64,000 nucleotides of DNA from the NCBI RefSeq assembly GCF_001425325.1, contig NZ_LMEH01000001.1, forward strand, positions 2,311,837 through 2,375,836, given 5' to 3'. This document shows positions 34,557 through 43,101 of the stretch, piece by piece (position 1 is the first letter of the stretch; each line of letters begins with the position of its first letter). Position numbers and translations under genes: made by a program. Origin of the DNA: Leifsonia sp. Root1293 (GTDB lineage Bacteria > Actinomycetota > Actinomycetes > Actinomycetales > Microbacteriaceae). The notes under the pieces were generated by a model. The model ran no database searches and had not been told where the DNA came from. It saw only the letters and a list, made by a program, of their open reading frames with translations.

Positions 34557-35723
34557 TCAGTCGCCCTTCACGTTCACGATCTGGCGCAGCGTGTGCCGCA
34601 CCGTCACGAGCGACGCCGCGTCGGCCATCACCTGGTCGATCGGCTTGTAGGCCTGCGGAATCTCGTCGATGAATGCATCCGTGTCTCGGAACTCGATGCC
34701 CACCATCGCCTCCCGCAGCTGCTCGTGCGTGAACTCCCGCCGAGCCGCCGACCTCGAGAATGTCCTCCCCGCACCGTGCGGCGACGAGTTCAGCGACACC
34801 GGGTTGCCGAGCCCCTCCACCACGTACGACGCCGTGCCCATCGACCCGGGGATCAGTCCCGGCCGACCGGCATCCGCCTGGATCGCACCCTTGCGCGAGA
34901 CCCACACCCTCTTGCCGTAGTGCATCTCACTCTCGGTGAAGTTGTGGTGGCAGTTGACGCGCTCGAGCTCCTCGACCGGCGCGCCGACCCACTCGCTCAC
35001 CTGCCGGATGACCCGGTCCATCATCTCCTCCCGGTTGAGCAGCGCGAAGTGCTGCGCCCACCGGAGCTCGTCGATGTACCGCGCGAACTCCGGCGTTCCC
35101 TCCACGAGGTACGCGAGGTCGGGGTGCGGCAGGTCGATCCAGAACTTCTTCGCCAACCGCTGCGCGACCTTGATGTGGTGCTGCGCGATCTTGTTGCCCA
35201 CTCCCCGGCTGCCGGAGTGCAGGAACAGCCACACCGCATCCGTCTCATCGAGCGAGACCTCGATGAAGTGGTTGCCGCTGCCCAGGGTTCCAAGCTGCTC
35301 GCGCCAGTTGCCCGCGTAACTGGCAGGGTCGAAGCCCTTCGCCTCGGCGAGCGCCTCGAGCTCAGCAATGCGCGGAACCGCCGTCGCCGCGACCTTGCGG
35401 TTGTATTTGCCGGCCGAGAGCGGGATGGCCCGCTCGATCTGCTCCCGCACCACCCTCCGATCCGAGGGGAGGTCGGATGCCGCGAACCCGGTCTTCACCG
35501 CGATCATGCCGCATCCGATGTCCACCCCCACGGCGGCGGGAATGATGGCCTGCAGCGTCGGGATGACCGACCCCACAGTGGCGCCGAGCCCCAGGTGCGC
35601 ATCGGGCATGAGCGCGAGGTGCGGGTAGATGAACGGCATCGTCGACGAGAGCTTCGCCTGCTCGACGGTCTTCTCGTCGAGCAGGCTCGCCCATGAGACG
35701 AGCCGGTCGGAGATCTTCTCCAT
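34557..35723 (-). CDS. rtcB: RtcB family RNA ligase
   Basis: 388 residues, the shorter bacterial RtcB form. Metal ligands are visible: PDAHLGLG (40-47) and VGVDIGCGM (65-73, with Asp68 and Cys71). Also seen are LGSGNHFIEV, LHSGSRGVGN and LNSSPHGAGRTFSRS, where the His is the guanylated nucleophile. RtcB joins 2',3'-cyclic phosphate or 3'-phosphate RNA ends to 5'-OH ends using GTP and repairs tRNA or rRNA after nuclease damage. The ATG at 35723 has AAGGAAAGGACC upstream. A small ORF and terminator-like hairpin precede it on the same strand. Confidence 0.93.
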   Translation of the reverse strand: MEKISDRLVSWASLLDEKTVEQAKLSSTMPFIYPHLALMPDAHLGLGATVGSVIPTLQAIIPAAVGVDIGCGMIAVKTGFAASDLPSDRRVVREQIERAIPLSAGKYNRKVAATAVPRIAELEALAEAKGFDPASYAGNWREQLGTLGSGNHFIEVSLDETDAVWLFLHSGSRGVGNKIAQHHIKVAQRLAKKFWIDLPHPDLAYLVEGTPEFARYIDELRWAQHFALLNREEMMDRVIRQVSEWVGAPVEELERVNCHHNFTESEMHYGKRVWVSRKGAIQADAGRPGLIPGSMGTASYVVEGLGNPVSLNSSPHGAGRTFSRSAARREFTHEQLREAMVGIEFRDTDAFIDEIPQAYKPIDQVMADAASLVTVRHTLRQIVNVKGD

Positions 35724-35805
35724 GGTCCTTTCCTTGTCTGTGTCAATTGTTCAACGGATGTCGCTCCCTCGGGCCCGAGGCATCGTCGCGCGCGCAGACA
35801 GAAGA

Positions 35806-35831
35806 ACCCCGGGCCACGAGCGGCACGGGGT
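35806..35831 (-). terminator. Terminator-like hairpin between small ORF and rtcB
   Basis: Read on the minus strand, ACCCCG pairs with CGGGGT across a 14-base interior that itself has GCC/GGC pairing, followed by TTCTTCTGTCT. It lies after the stop of the 40-residue ORF (35866) and before rtcB, so it could end the small transcript or attenuate rtcB. Confidence 0.55.
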
Positions 35832-35865
35832 GACGATGGATCTTCGACGGATGTCGAGAGTGGCG

Positions 35866-35988
35866 TCAGTGTGCCGGATCGAGAAGCTGCTCGAGCTCGC
35901 GCTCGGGCTGGCGCTGGGTGCGCTGGCCCGAGGCCGCGTTGGTGTTCGCGGCGAGGTCGATTGACGTCAGGGTGCGCTGCAGGTACAC
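35866..35988 (-). CDS. Small 40-residue ORF upstream of rtcB
   Basis: GTG start at 35988 preceded by GAAAGGACGTCACC, a near-ideal ribosome binding site. It encodes MYLQRTLTSIDLAANTNAAS, then a Gln/Arg/Glu-rich tail ending LEQLLDPAH. No family recognised. It is followed by the hairpin at 35806-35831, then rtcB on the same strand. It may be a small protein with its own transcript or a leader ORF controlling rtcB. Support is the ribosome binding site and position only. Confidence 0.5.
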   Translation of the reverse strand: MYLQRTLTSIDLAANTNAASGQRTQRQPERELEQLLDPAH

Positions 35989-36102
35989 GGTGACGTCCTT
36001 TCAGATTCCGGGGTGTGACGTGGTGCTGATGCACCATGCCGCGCGAGTGCGCAGCCTTGAGACATTACGGGTGATGCGGGCGCGGTGTCAACGATCGACT
36101 GT

Positions 36103-36196
36103 ACGAGTCAGCGGACTTCACCGCCCGCGCTCGACTGTTCGAGGGGCGGATGCTGCCCTCCACGCGCCGCCGGTCGGATGAAATCCGCTGACTCGT
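36103..36196. repeat. Diverged copy of the inverted-repeat element
   Basis: Left arm ACGAGTCAGCGGA (36103-36115) and right arm TCCGCTGACTCGT (36184-36196) are perfect complements. CTGTACGAGTCAGCGGA at 36099-36115 is identical to the left arm of the element at 45181-45282. The 68-base interior is different and holds its own CTCGA/TCGAG hairpin. Confidence 0.75.
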
Positions 36197-36330
36197 GCGC
36201 GCTGGCGGCGGCCCGCACGTGCCGCATCCGTCAGCCGCATCCCCGCCCCCAACCCCCGGGCCTCCTCCGATGCCCCGCCCGCACCCGAGTGGAAGGCTGG
36301 CGCCAATCCCCCGATATGTCAGGAGTTGCC

Positions 36331-39219
36331 ATGCCCGAACGCATCCTCTGGAAGAAGCTCTCCGCTGTCGATCTGACGAGACGCCAGGTCACCGCGCTGC
36401 ACAACCTCGAGGTCGAGAAACCCGACTCGATCGCCGAACTGGTCAACCGCATCGGCGACCTCGAGCTCGACGACACCATCCGCAACGAGATCATCCCCAT
36501 CTGGATCGACTGGTTCCGCGGGCCGAGCATCTCCTCGGTGCAGCCGAGCGAGGGCCGACCCGGCGACCTCATCACCATCACCGGATCACGCTTCGACCCC
36601 GACCGAGGCGACAACGACCTCCGCATCGGCGGCACTCCCGCCTACGTCATCCAGGCGTCGGCGACGGAGCTGGTGGCCATCGTCGGCGAGTCGACGGCGA
36701 CCGGCCCGGTCGTGCTCACCGTCGACGGCAAGACCGCGACGGCGACCGATCCGTTCACGATCCTCCCCGAGCCTGTGGACGGCGAAGACGGCCCGCCGAT
36801 CTTCTTCACAGGTTCCGGCGGATCGTGGCAGCCCGGCGAGGGCGCCGGCGGTGGCGGAGGTGCCGGAGGAGGAGGCGACGACGCCGAGGCCGCATCCGGA
36901 GCCCCCGGCGATCTGAAGTCGACGGGCACCCTCAAGGTGCTCGTCATGATGATGTACGCGAGCGACGTGGTTCCCGCCGACATGGTGCAGCCGTTCCCCA
37001 CCACCATCCGCGATCGCGTGCGGCTCGCGGGCGAAAGGATGCGCACCTACTTCTCGCAGGCGAGCTTCGGCGCGCTGACCGTCGATGTGCGCACCGAGGG
37101 GTGGTACCCGCTCGGCGGCAAGCTCGCCGACTTCGTGGATCCCGCCAAGAACAACATCAAGGACGACAAGACGGATGCCGTCGTCGCGACCGCCGCCTTC
37201 GCGGCCTGGAACAACCTGGGCGGCAACGGACCCGGCTTCGACCTCTCGACCTACGACGTGCTCGCCGTCGTGGTGAACATGAACGGCATGGGCATCCGCG
37301 GCCTCGGCGGCTGGGCGAAGCAGTCGTTCACCCTCGGATCGTCGACGATGACCCTGAAGAACAAGGCCATCAACCTGCTCATCGTGGCCGAGGACGCGAA
37401 CTGGGGTCGCCTCACGCACGAGGTCGCGCACAACATCGTGTCTGTGCCGAAGGTGTCGTCGGCGAAGACCGAGAACGAGAACGAGGTGCACGGCGAGGAC
37501 GTCTACCGCTCCGACCTCGTCGACCCCGACATGGCCACGGCGGCCGACTTCGACCTGATGGGCCATCACGACTCGCACCCGTTGTTCTCGGGGTTCCACC
37601 TCGACCGCCTCGGGTGGTACCGGCCGGACAATCCGGGGCACTCGGGCGACATCCGCGAGCTGCAGTGGACGCGGAATCCGTTCTCCGAGTCCTTCGAGAT
37701 CGTCGCGCACGGCCTCTCCCGCAACGGCGCGGCCAACCGGTTCCACCTGCTCAAGATCGTCGTCACGAAGGGGCTGGTGTACTACGTGCAGGTGCGCCAG
37801 CGTCCGGGTGGCGGCGCATCCGCCCAGGTCTTCGACGACAGCATCCCGGGTGCGAGCGCGCCGAACGACGGCGGCGTGATCGTCACCCGCGTGATCACCG
37901 ACACCAATCAGGACAACCAGCAGAGCCGCATCATCACGCTGCTGCACGACGTCGGCGTGCTCGGTTCCGGGGCCGTGGTCGAGGACCCGGCCCGCGGCCT
38001 GCGCATCACCGTCGCGAACGTGGCGGTGTCGAACCGTCCGCTGGTGGCACGCGTGACCGTCGAGTGGGCGAAGGCCATCGCCGACGACCCGAAGGGCACC
38101 TTCGATATCAGCATCACGCCTCCCGGGAACACGGCCGAGACGCCGGACATCTGGGTCGATCGCGACCCGAAGGGCAAGTACGACCGCCCGCTCGATCCGC
38201 AGGGTCGACCGCTCGGCAACGGCGACAAGCCGAAGCCCCTGGCGCGCAACGACCTGTACGCCCGGATCTCGAACAGCGGCATCACGGATGCGTCCGACGT
38301 GATGGTGACGTACTACGCCGTCACCCCTCCCGGCATCGGCGACAACGGCAACTGGAGTCCGATCGCCCCGGCGAAGAAGATTCCGACCATCGTCGCGAAC
38401 GGGCACGTCGACCTGGCGCAGGACTGGATACCGCTCGTCGGTGAGCACACCTGCCTGCGCGTGTTCGCGTCGCAGCAACTGGGCGAGATCAGCGGGGGCA
38501 ACAACTGGACGCAGGAGAACGTGTTCGAGTTCGACGCTCCAGCCTTCAGCCCGCCCGCAGCGGTGCGCATCCCGGTGGCCGTGCGCAACCCGCGCGATGA
38601 GCCGGTGATCGCGAAGGTCGTCGTGACCGGCGTGCCGACCGGATACCTGGTGCAGTTCCCGAACGCCTGGGTGCACCTCGGCCCGCACGACGAGCGCGAG
38701 CTCGAGCTGGTCGTGCAGCCCACCTGGGACGTCGAGGCCTACCTAGGACTCGAGGGTCACGAGGCTCCGCCGACGGCCCCGATCGTGGTGCGCGGCTACC
38801 TGCAGCGCGATTACGAGGAGGTGCAGCCGGCCGGCACGCCACTCGCGTCGAGGTTCACCTACATGGGCGGAATCCTGGCCCGCGTCTCGCCGAAGCGCGG
38901 AGTGCGCGGCATGGAGATCTGGGAGGGCGAAGGCTCCGAAGGGCGGCGCCTCGTGGTGAATGGTCTGGTGCCGCGCGCGGACCGCCGCGACCACGTCACC
39001 GTGACTGTCACCGACCAGGCCTCCGGGCTCTCGGTCTTCGGGCAGGGCGACTGCGAGGACGGCGGCCGCTACGCCGTCGACCTCGATCTCGGTGAACTGG
39101 CCACACTCGCCGGCAGGGACCCCGAGGACATCGGCGGAGCTTACGACGTGATGGCTGAGACCTTCGCATCGGCGACGGTGACGGACATCGCGTCGGCGAC
39201 GATCGTGGTCACGCGCTGA
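36331..39219 (+). CDS. IPT/TIG-domain protein with M6-like metallopeptidase domain
   Basis: 962 residues from the ATG at 36331, placed by AGGAGTTGCC. Domains in order: helical N-terminus (1-65); IPT/TIG domain at about 66-145 (SSVQPSEGRPGDLITITGSR, RIGGTPAYVIQASATELVAI); a Gly-rich linker; an M6/immune-inhibitor-A-like peptidase region with RLTHEVAHNI, HEVAH at 363-367, and DLMGHHDSHPLFSGFHLDRL; then two or more beta-sandwich-like domains. No signal peptide or membrane helix is visible, unusual for M6-type secreted enzymes, so it may be cytoplasmic or exported by a non-Sec route. Comparable proteins are known in Actinobacteria without a proven role. Confidence 0.75.
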   Translation: MPERILWKKLSAVDLTRRQVTALHNLEVEKPDSIAELVNRIGDLELDDTIRNEIIPIWIDWFRGPSISSVQPSEGRPGDLITITGSRFDPDRGDNDLRIGGTPAYVIQASATELVAIVGESTATGPVVLTVDGKTATATDPFTILPEPVDGEDGPPIFFTGSGGSWQPGEGAGGGGGAGGGGDDAEAASGAPGDLKSTGTLKVLVMMMYASDVVPADMVQPFPTTIRDRVRLAGERMRTYFSQASFGALTVDVRTEGWYPLGGKLADFVDPAKNNIKDDKTDAVVATAAFAAWNNLGGNGPGFDLSTYDVLAVVVNMNGMGIRGLGGWAKQSFTLGSSTMTLKNKAINLLIVAEDANWGRLTHEVAHNIVSVPKVSSAKTENENEVHGEDVYRSDLVDPDMATAADFDLMGHHDSHPLFSGFHLDRLGWYRPDNPGHSGDIRELQWTRNPFSESFEIVAHGLSRNGAANRFHLLKIVVTKGLVYYVQVRQRPGGGASAQVFDDSIPGASAPNDGGVIVTRVITDTNQDNQQSRIITLLHDVGVLGSGAVVEDPARGLRITVANVAVSNRPLVARVTVEWAKAIADDPKGTFDISITPPGNTAETPDIWVDRDPKGKYDRPLDPQGRPLGNGDKPKPLARNDLYARISNSGITDASDVMVTYYAVTPPGIGDNGNWSPIAPAKKIPTIVANGHVDLAQDWIPLVGEHTCLRVFASQQLGEISGGNNWTQENVFEFDAPAFSPPAAVRIPVAVRNPRDEPVIAKVVVTGVPTGYLVQFPNAWVHLGPHDERELELVVQPTWDVEAYLGLEGHEAPPTAPIVVRGYLQRDYEEVQPAGTPLASRFTYMGGILARVSPKRGVRGMEIWEGEGSEGRRLVVNGLVPRADRRDHVTVTVTDQASGLSVFGQGDCEDGGRYAVDLDLGELATLAGRDPEDIGGAYDVMAETFASATVTDIASATIVVTR

Positions 39220-39271
39220 GGCGGGTGGGCACATCTCGACCCGCGGCGATCAGGCGGGTGCGAGGGCTGGA

Positions 39272-39324
39272 CGGCCGGGCCGTGGCGTTGGAAGCCGCGG
39301 CCCGGCCGCCGCCTGTCGGCGGCC
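39272..39324 (+). terminator. Two overlapping GC hairpins after the metallopeptidase gene
   Basis: CGGCCGGGCCG (39272-39282) pairs perfectly with CGGCCCGGCCG (39298-39308). GGCCGCCG (39304-39311) pairs with CGGCGGCC (39317-39324). The two stems share bases 39304-39308 and so exclude each other in part. No T-run follows. Confidence 0.5.
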
Positions 39325-39440
39325 GAGTCACGCGTCGGCGCCTGCCTCGCGGGTGAGCATCCGTCAGCTGTCAAGCCCATCTCTGAAGCCCCGAGGTCGT
39401 GCCTAGCCTGTACGCACAATTCCCGAGATCGGAGATCCTC

Positions 39441-39989
39441 ATGTCGCAACGCAACACCCTCGTTCGCTCCCTGCACGACCTCGGCCTCGCGGCCTGGTTC
39501 GGCGGTTCCCTCATGGGCGCCGTCGGTCTCAACGGCGCCGCCGCGAAGGCGGAACCGGCCAACCAGAAGCTCGTGATCTCGTCGGTGGGCTGGGGGCGCT
39601 GGGCTCCGGTGCAGCTCGCGGCCCTCGCCGCGCATGGGGTCGGGGGCGTCGGCCTCATCGTCGGCAACAAGGCGCGGATCGCGGCGGACAGCGGCACGAA
39701 GGCAAACACCGTCGTCAAGCTGATCCTGACCGGGGTGGCCGGCGGCGCGACGCTCTACTCAGCCATTCTCGGCGGGAAGATCGCGAAGCACGCCGCTGAG
39801 GGCGAGGGCGCTGAGGGCGTGACCGAGCCCGGTGCCGAAACGTCGCATGAGCTTGCGGCAACCCAGTCGAAGCAGCGCGTCGCCCAGTGGGTGCTGCCCG
39901 TCGTCACCGGCGTGCTCATCGTGCTCGCGGCCCAGCAGGGCGAGCAGCAGCGGCCCGTCGCCGGATGGCTGCACCGCGTTCTGCACTGA
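39441..39989 (+). CDS. Membrane protein of unknown function
   Basis: 182 residues from the ATG at 39441 (GGAGATCCTC upstream). Membrane-type segments: LHDLGLAAWFGGSLMGAVGL (12-31), LAALAAHGVGGVGLIVGNKA, LILTGVAGGATLYSAILGG and VLPVVTGVLIVLAAQQGE near the C-terminus. An acidic loop (EGEGAEGVTEPGAE) separates the last two. I recognise similar hypothetical proteins in Actinobacteria but no function. A strong terminator follows at 39998-40034. Confidence 0.7.
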   Translation: MSQRNTLVRSLHDLGLAAWFGGSLMGAVGLNGAAAKAEPANQKLVISSVGWGRWAPVQLAALAAHGVGGVGLIVGNKARIAADSGTKANTVVKLILTGVAGGATLYSAILGGKIAKHAAEGEGAEGVTEPGAETSHELAATQSKQRVAQWVLPVVTGVLIVLAAQQGEQQRPVAGWLHRVLH

Positions 39990-39997
39990 GGAATCGG

Positions 39998-40034
39998 CGA
40001 GGCAGGCTGGGGCGAGATGCCTCAGCCTGCCTCG
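39998..40034. terminator. Strong hairpin between convergent genes
   Basis: CGAGGCAGGCTG (39998-40009) and CAGCCTGCCTCG (40023-40034) form a perfect 12-bp stem with a 13-base loop. It sits between the membrane protein stop (39989) and the convergent hydrolase stop (40098), so it can serve both. Confidence 0.75.
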
Positions 40035-40097
40035 TTCACTGTGTCGGGTTCACGGAGTCGAGTTCACTGCGTCGACGCCAGCGGCGGCGCGCCTGCG

Positions 40098-40814
40098 TCA
40101 GGCCAGGTGGGCGAGAGCCTCGACGATGAGGCCCGCGACGGCCTCGGGGTTCGACACCATGACGGAGTGCGATGCACCCTCGATCTCGACGGTCTTCAGC
40201 GAACCGGCGCGCTCGGCCATGAACCGCAGGCCCTCGACCGGGATGTTCTTGTCTCCGGTGCCGAAGACGAACCATGACGGCAGGGTCTTCCACGCGGGAG
40301 TCTCGGCCGGCTGCGGCTCGCCCAGCGCGTAGTCGCGGATGGCACGCTGTGTGGCGGCGGCGATCTTCGCGTCCTCGAGGGGCACGTCTCCGGCGAACTG
40401 GTTCGGGAACAGCTCGCGGTCGACGATGAGGTCGTTGGTGCCGTCGCCCAGCGGGTAGGGACGCACGGTCTCGCCGAGCGTGCTGCCCGGGAACTGGCCG
40501 GTCAGGCCCAGCGCGTTCTCGCCGTGGTCGGGGGCGAAAGCGGCCACGTAGACCAGGCCCTTCACGACATCGCTGCCCACGGCGGCCTCGCTGATGACGG
40601 CTCCACCGTAGGAGTGACCCACCAGCAGCACTGGGCCGCCCACCGACTCGACGGCACGGCGCACGTTGTCGGCATCCGTTGTCACACTGCGGAGCGGGTT
40701 CGGCGTCGCGATGGCCGAGACTCCCTGGGCCTGCAGGGCGGCGATCACACCGCTCCAACTGGAGGACTCGGCGAAGGCGCCGTGCACGAGAACGACGGTG
40801 GGAGCTTCAGACAT
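40098..40814 (-). CDS. Alpha/beta hydrolase
   Basis: 238 residues from the ATG at 40814. VVLVHGAFAESSSWSGVIAA is the oxyanion region, LLVGHSYGGAVISEAA (GHSYG) the nucleophile elbow, and the acid/base pair lies in the C-terminal half with EIEGASHSVM supplying the His. The domain with 'GKNIP'-like lid wording resembles the EstA/YdeN or AB-hydrolase-6 group often annotated as chloroperoxidase-like esterases. Substrate unknown. GAGGAAAGAGAAATCC upstream is an adequate ribosome binding site. Confidence 0.85.
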   Translation of the reverse strand: MSEAPTVVLVHGAFAESSSWSGVIAALQAQGVSAIATPNPLRSVTTDADNVRRAVESVGGPVLLVGHSYGGAVISEAAVGSDVVKGLVYVAAFAPDHGENALGLTGQFPGSTLGETVRPYPLGDGTNDLIVDRELFPNQFAGDVPLEDAKIAAATQRAIRDYALGEPQPAETPAWKTLPSWFVFGTGDKNIPVEGLRFMAERAGSLKTVEIEGASHSVMVSNPEAVAGLIVEALAHLA

Positions 40815-40974
40815 GGATTTCTCTTTCCTCACTGGGTGATGCTGATGATGCGGATGCTTCGGGCTGCTTCGGCCGCTTCGGATGACCGAAGGCGAATGCG
40901 TTCGCAGAGTAGTGCCTCGGTGTGAACGGCGCGTTTCCAGCCGCCAACGCCACTCCCGGTCAGCACGTCATTCC

Positions 40975-42258
40975 TCAGGCTGCGGGCTGACGGATGCCGC
41001 GGCGCCAGACGCCGCGGATGTTCAACGTGTCGCCGATCGTGGTCGTCGGGTCGCCGTCGACGAGGAGCAGGTCGGCGCGCTGGCCGACAGCGATCGTGCC
41101 TCGATCCGTGAGTCCGAAGCGACGAGCTGCGACCGCTGTCGCCGCGCTGAGCGCGGTGACCGGCGACAGGCCGGCATCGACGAAGTACTGCAGTTCCTGG
41201 TGCACGCTGGCGCCGTGGGCGAGACCGCCGAGGAAGGGCAGCTGCTGGGAGACGTCGGTGCCGATGAGCAGGTCGACGCCGGCCGCGTCGAGCGCGCGGA
41301 CGGTGGCGAGCACATCCTCGAGTCGCCCCTGCGGGTAGTGATTGAAGCTGCTGCGCAGAGTCTCGTCCCACTGCGGGGAGAGCTTGCCGGCGACCCGCGG
41401 GTCGTCGGCGAGCGCCGAGCCGGTGATGCCCATCATCGACGCGTCGAGCACCACGCAGGCGACGACGAAAGCGCCGGACTGAGCGATGGCGTCGATGATC
41501 TGCGGCGTGTGCGGCTGGTCCATGAACAGGTGCGCCAGGCCGTCGATACCCGCGTCGATGCTCATCTGCGTCGCCTCGATGGTGAGCGCGTGCGCCACCG
41601 TGAGCATGCCGAGGCGATGCGCCTCGGCCACACCGGCGTTCAGGGTCGCCTGATCGAGCATCGGCAGGCCGGGGTGACCCTCGACGCTGCCGTCATCGAC
41701 CATGAACTTGATGTAGTCGGATCCGGCCCGGGCGAGCTGGCCGACGACATCCACGGCCTGCTCGGGAGAGGTGACCTTCGCGCGAACGATCGGGTCGACG
41801 CGCTCGGGGCGGGGCGGACGGCCAGCGCCGCCGGGGCCGCCGCCGTGGCCACCACCGGGACCGCCCCGGCCTGCCCCACCCTGCGGGTTGAAGTCCTTGG
41901 GAAACAGCTCCTCCGGGTGTCCACCGGGAGGGGTGAGACCGAATCCGGCCGAACGCACATCGGCCAGGCTGTCATCCTCGCTGATGTGGGTGCGGTCCCG
42001 GGCGGTGTTCGCTCCCTGCATCTCGAGCTCCGTCGTGACCCCGAACTGCAGTGCCATGCGCAGCCCGGCGGTGTCGGTGTGCACGTGGGAGTCGATGAGG
42101 CCGGGAAGGAGAGTGGCACCCGGCGCGAGGACGACCTCAGCGTCCGCGGGCACATCGTCTCCGATGGACTCGATGACGCCATCCGCGATCACGACCGTCG
42201 TGCTTCCGAGGTCTGTCGTGCCGTCGAAGACCCTGCCGGCCACGATTGCTGTACGCAT
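40975..42258 (-). CDS. Amidohydrolase family protein
   Basis: 427 residues from the ATG at 42258. LLPGLIDSHVHTDTAGLRMA carries the metal-binding HVH (58-60). LTVAHALTIEATQMSIDAGI supplies a further His, and TDVSQQLPFLG the catalytic Asp-type position. The end, RRFGLTDRGTIAVGQRADLL, is the usual composite-domain closure. The family hydrolyses amide or ring bonds of imidazolone, prolidase or related substrates. An odd Gly/Pro-rich insert (NPQGGAGRGGPGGGHGGGPG, then GAGRPPRPE, residues 124-152) interrupts the barrel. Divergent from a MarR gene with palindromes between them, so probably MarR-regulated. Confidence 0.85.
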   Translation of the reverse strand: MRTAIVAGRVFDGTTDLGSTTVVIADGVIESIGDDVPADAEVVLAPGATLLPGLIDSHVHTDTAGLRMALQFGVTTELEMQGANTARDRTHISEDDSLADVRSAGFGLTPPGGHPEELFPKDFNPQGGAGRGGPGGGHGGGPGGAGRPPRPERVDPIVRAKVTSPEQAVDVVGQLARAGSDYIKFMVDDGSVEGHPGLPMLDQATLNAGVAEAHRLGMLTVAHALTIEATQMSIDAGIDGLAHLFMDQPHTPQIIDAIAQSGAFVVACVVLDASMMGITGSALADDPRVAGKLSPQWDETLRSSFNHYPQGRLEDVLATVRALDAAGVDLLIGTDVSQQLPFLGGLAHGASVHQELQYFVDAGLSPVTALSAATAVAARRFGLTDRGTIAVGQRADLLLVDGDPTTTIGDTLNIRGVWRRGIRQPAA

Positions 42259-42306
42259 ACGATTCCATTCCCACGAGATCGGTGGCCGCCAGAGCGGCGA
42301 CCATCC

Positions 42307-42351
42307 GTTTACGTGTAAACTAACACATATGTGCAATTTGCACGCAAATTG
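42307..42351. promoter_or_regulatory. Three adjacent palindromes between amidohydrolase and MarR genes
   Basis: GTTTACGTGTAAAC (42307-42320), CACATATGTG (42324-42333) and CAATTTGCACGCAAATTG (42334-42351) are each perfect and lie side by side. They cover the region between 42258 and the MarR ATG at 42361; the last ends at the GAGGAG ribosome binding site. Likely MarR operators and overlapping promoters. Confidence 0.65.
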
Positions 42352-42360
42352 AGGAGACTG

Positions 42361-42837
42361 ATGACCAGCCGCGATGATGCCGCCCGGCCCTCCCCTGGCG
42401 ATGACGAACTGCTCGAGACGATCGGGACGGCGTTCTCCCGACTCCGGCGCCGCACCAGCAGCGTTCCCGCCGAGGTGGCCGTGGCTCGAACCGATGTGCG
42501 CCGCGACCTGCTGCTGGCGATCGTCGAGGAGGCCGACGGCCTGCTGAGCGTCAACGCCGTGGCGGCCGCTCTCGGCATGGAGCGCACCGCGGTCAGCCGC
42601 CTCGCCGCATCCTGCGTGAGCGACGGGCTCGTGGAACGCGTGGCCTCGCAGAGCGACGGCCGCAGCATCACGTTGCGTGTGACGCCGGCCGGGGAAGAGG
42701 TGCTCGCCGACTCCCGACGACAGCAACGACGCGCCTTCGAATACATCACGCGGGACTGGGACGACGGTGAGCGGATGCAGTTCGCCCGCCTGCTGCACAA
42801 GTACGTCGCGTCGGCCGGGGCCGCGGCATCCGAGTAG
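42361..42837 (+). CDS. MarR family transcriptional regulator
   Basis: 158 residues from the ATG at 42361, GAGGAGACTG upstream. The winged HTH runs LLSVNAVAAALGMERTAVSR, LAASCVSDGLVERVASQSDG, RSITLRVTPAGEEVL, which is the MarR helix-wing order. Flanking helices form the dimer arms. It is divergent from the amidohydrolase gene 102 bases away, with three palindromes between, so autoregulation and control of the amidohydrolase are likely. Ligand unknown. Confidence 0.9.
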   Translation: MTSRDDAARPSPGDDELLETIGTAFSRLRRRTSSVPAEVAVARTDVRRDLLLAIVEEADGLLSVNAVAAALGMERTAVSRLAASCVSDGLVERVASQSDGRSITLRVTPAGEEVLADSRRQQRRAFEYITRDWDDGERMQFARLLHKYVASAGAAASE

Positions 42838-42843
42838 GTGGTC

Positions 42844-42855
42844 CTGAGCGCTCAG
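42844..42855. terminator. Short palindrome between MarR and KTSC genes
   Basis: CTGAGCGCTCAG is a perfect 12-base palindrome between the convergent stops at 42837 and 42852. Too short to be sure it terminates transcription. Confidence 0.3.
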
Positions 42856-43064
42856 CGCACCATGCGGCTGGGGTACGACTTCACCTCGATGCCGTAGCGG
42901 GACCACGGATGCGGCTGGGCTGCGAGCATCCGGCGGTAGAGGTCCTCCGGCACACCGGCGTATTCGTAGATCGATCCGCTGTCGTACTGCACCCAGAGCA
43001 GCTCGCGACCGGGGTCGTAGCCGAGCGCGCGGATGCCGCTCGACTCGATGCGGTGGAGCTTCAT
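42852..43064 (-). CDS. KTSC domain protein
   Basis: 70 residues, essentially one KTSC domain. IESSGIRALGYDPGRELLWV, then QYDSGSIYEYAGVPEDLY and KSYPSRMVR match the family ('SS.i..igYd.....L.v.F..G..Y.Y..Vp...y..l'). KTSC domains are found alone or fused to lysyl-tRNA synthetase-like or phage proteins; function unknown, RNA binding has been suggested. The gene converges on MarR. Confidence 0.85.
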   Translation of the reverse strand: MKLHRIESSGIRALGYDPGRELLWVQYDSGSIYEYAGVPEDLYRRMLAAQPHPWSRYGIEVKSYPSRMVR

Positions 43065-43101
43065 GGCCCTGGCGCCTCGGTCAGTTCAGCCCCTGGCGGC
43101 G

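Noticed and set aside
35806..35831. tRNA-like or RtcB substrate RNA upstream of rtcB
   Set aside because: The stem and T-rich tail fit a terminator; no cloverleaf arms, anticodon loop or TTC loop could be drawn.
36586..38688. 700-residue minus-strand frame opposite the metallopeptidase gene
   Set aside because: Val/Arg/His/Asp-rich shadow translation, no motif and no ribosome binding site; the plus-strand gene has clear domains.
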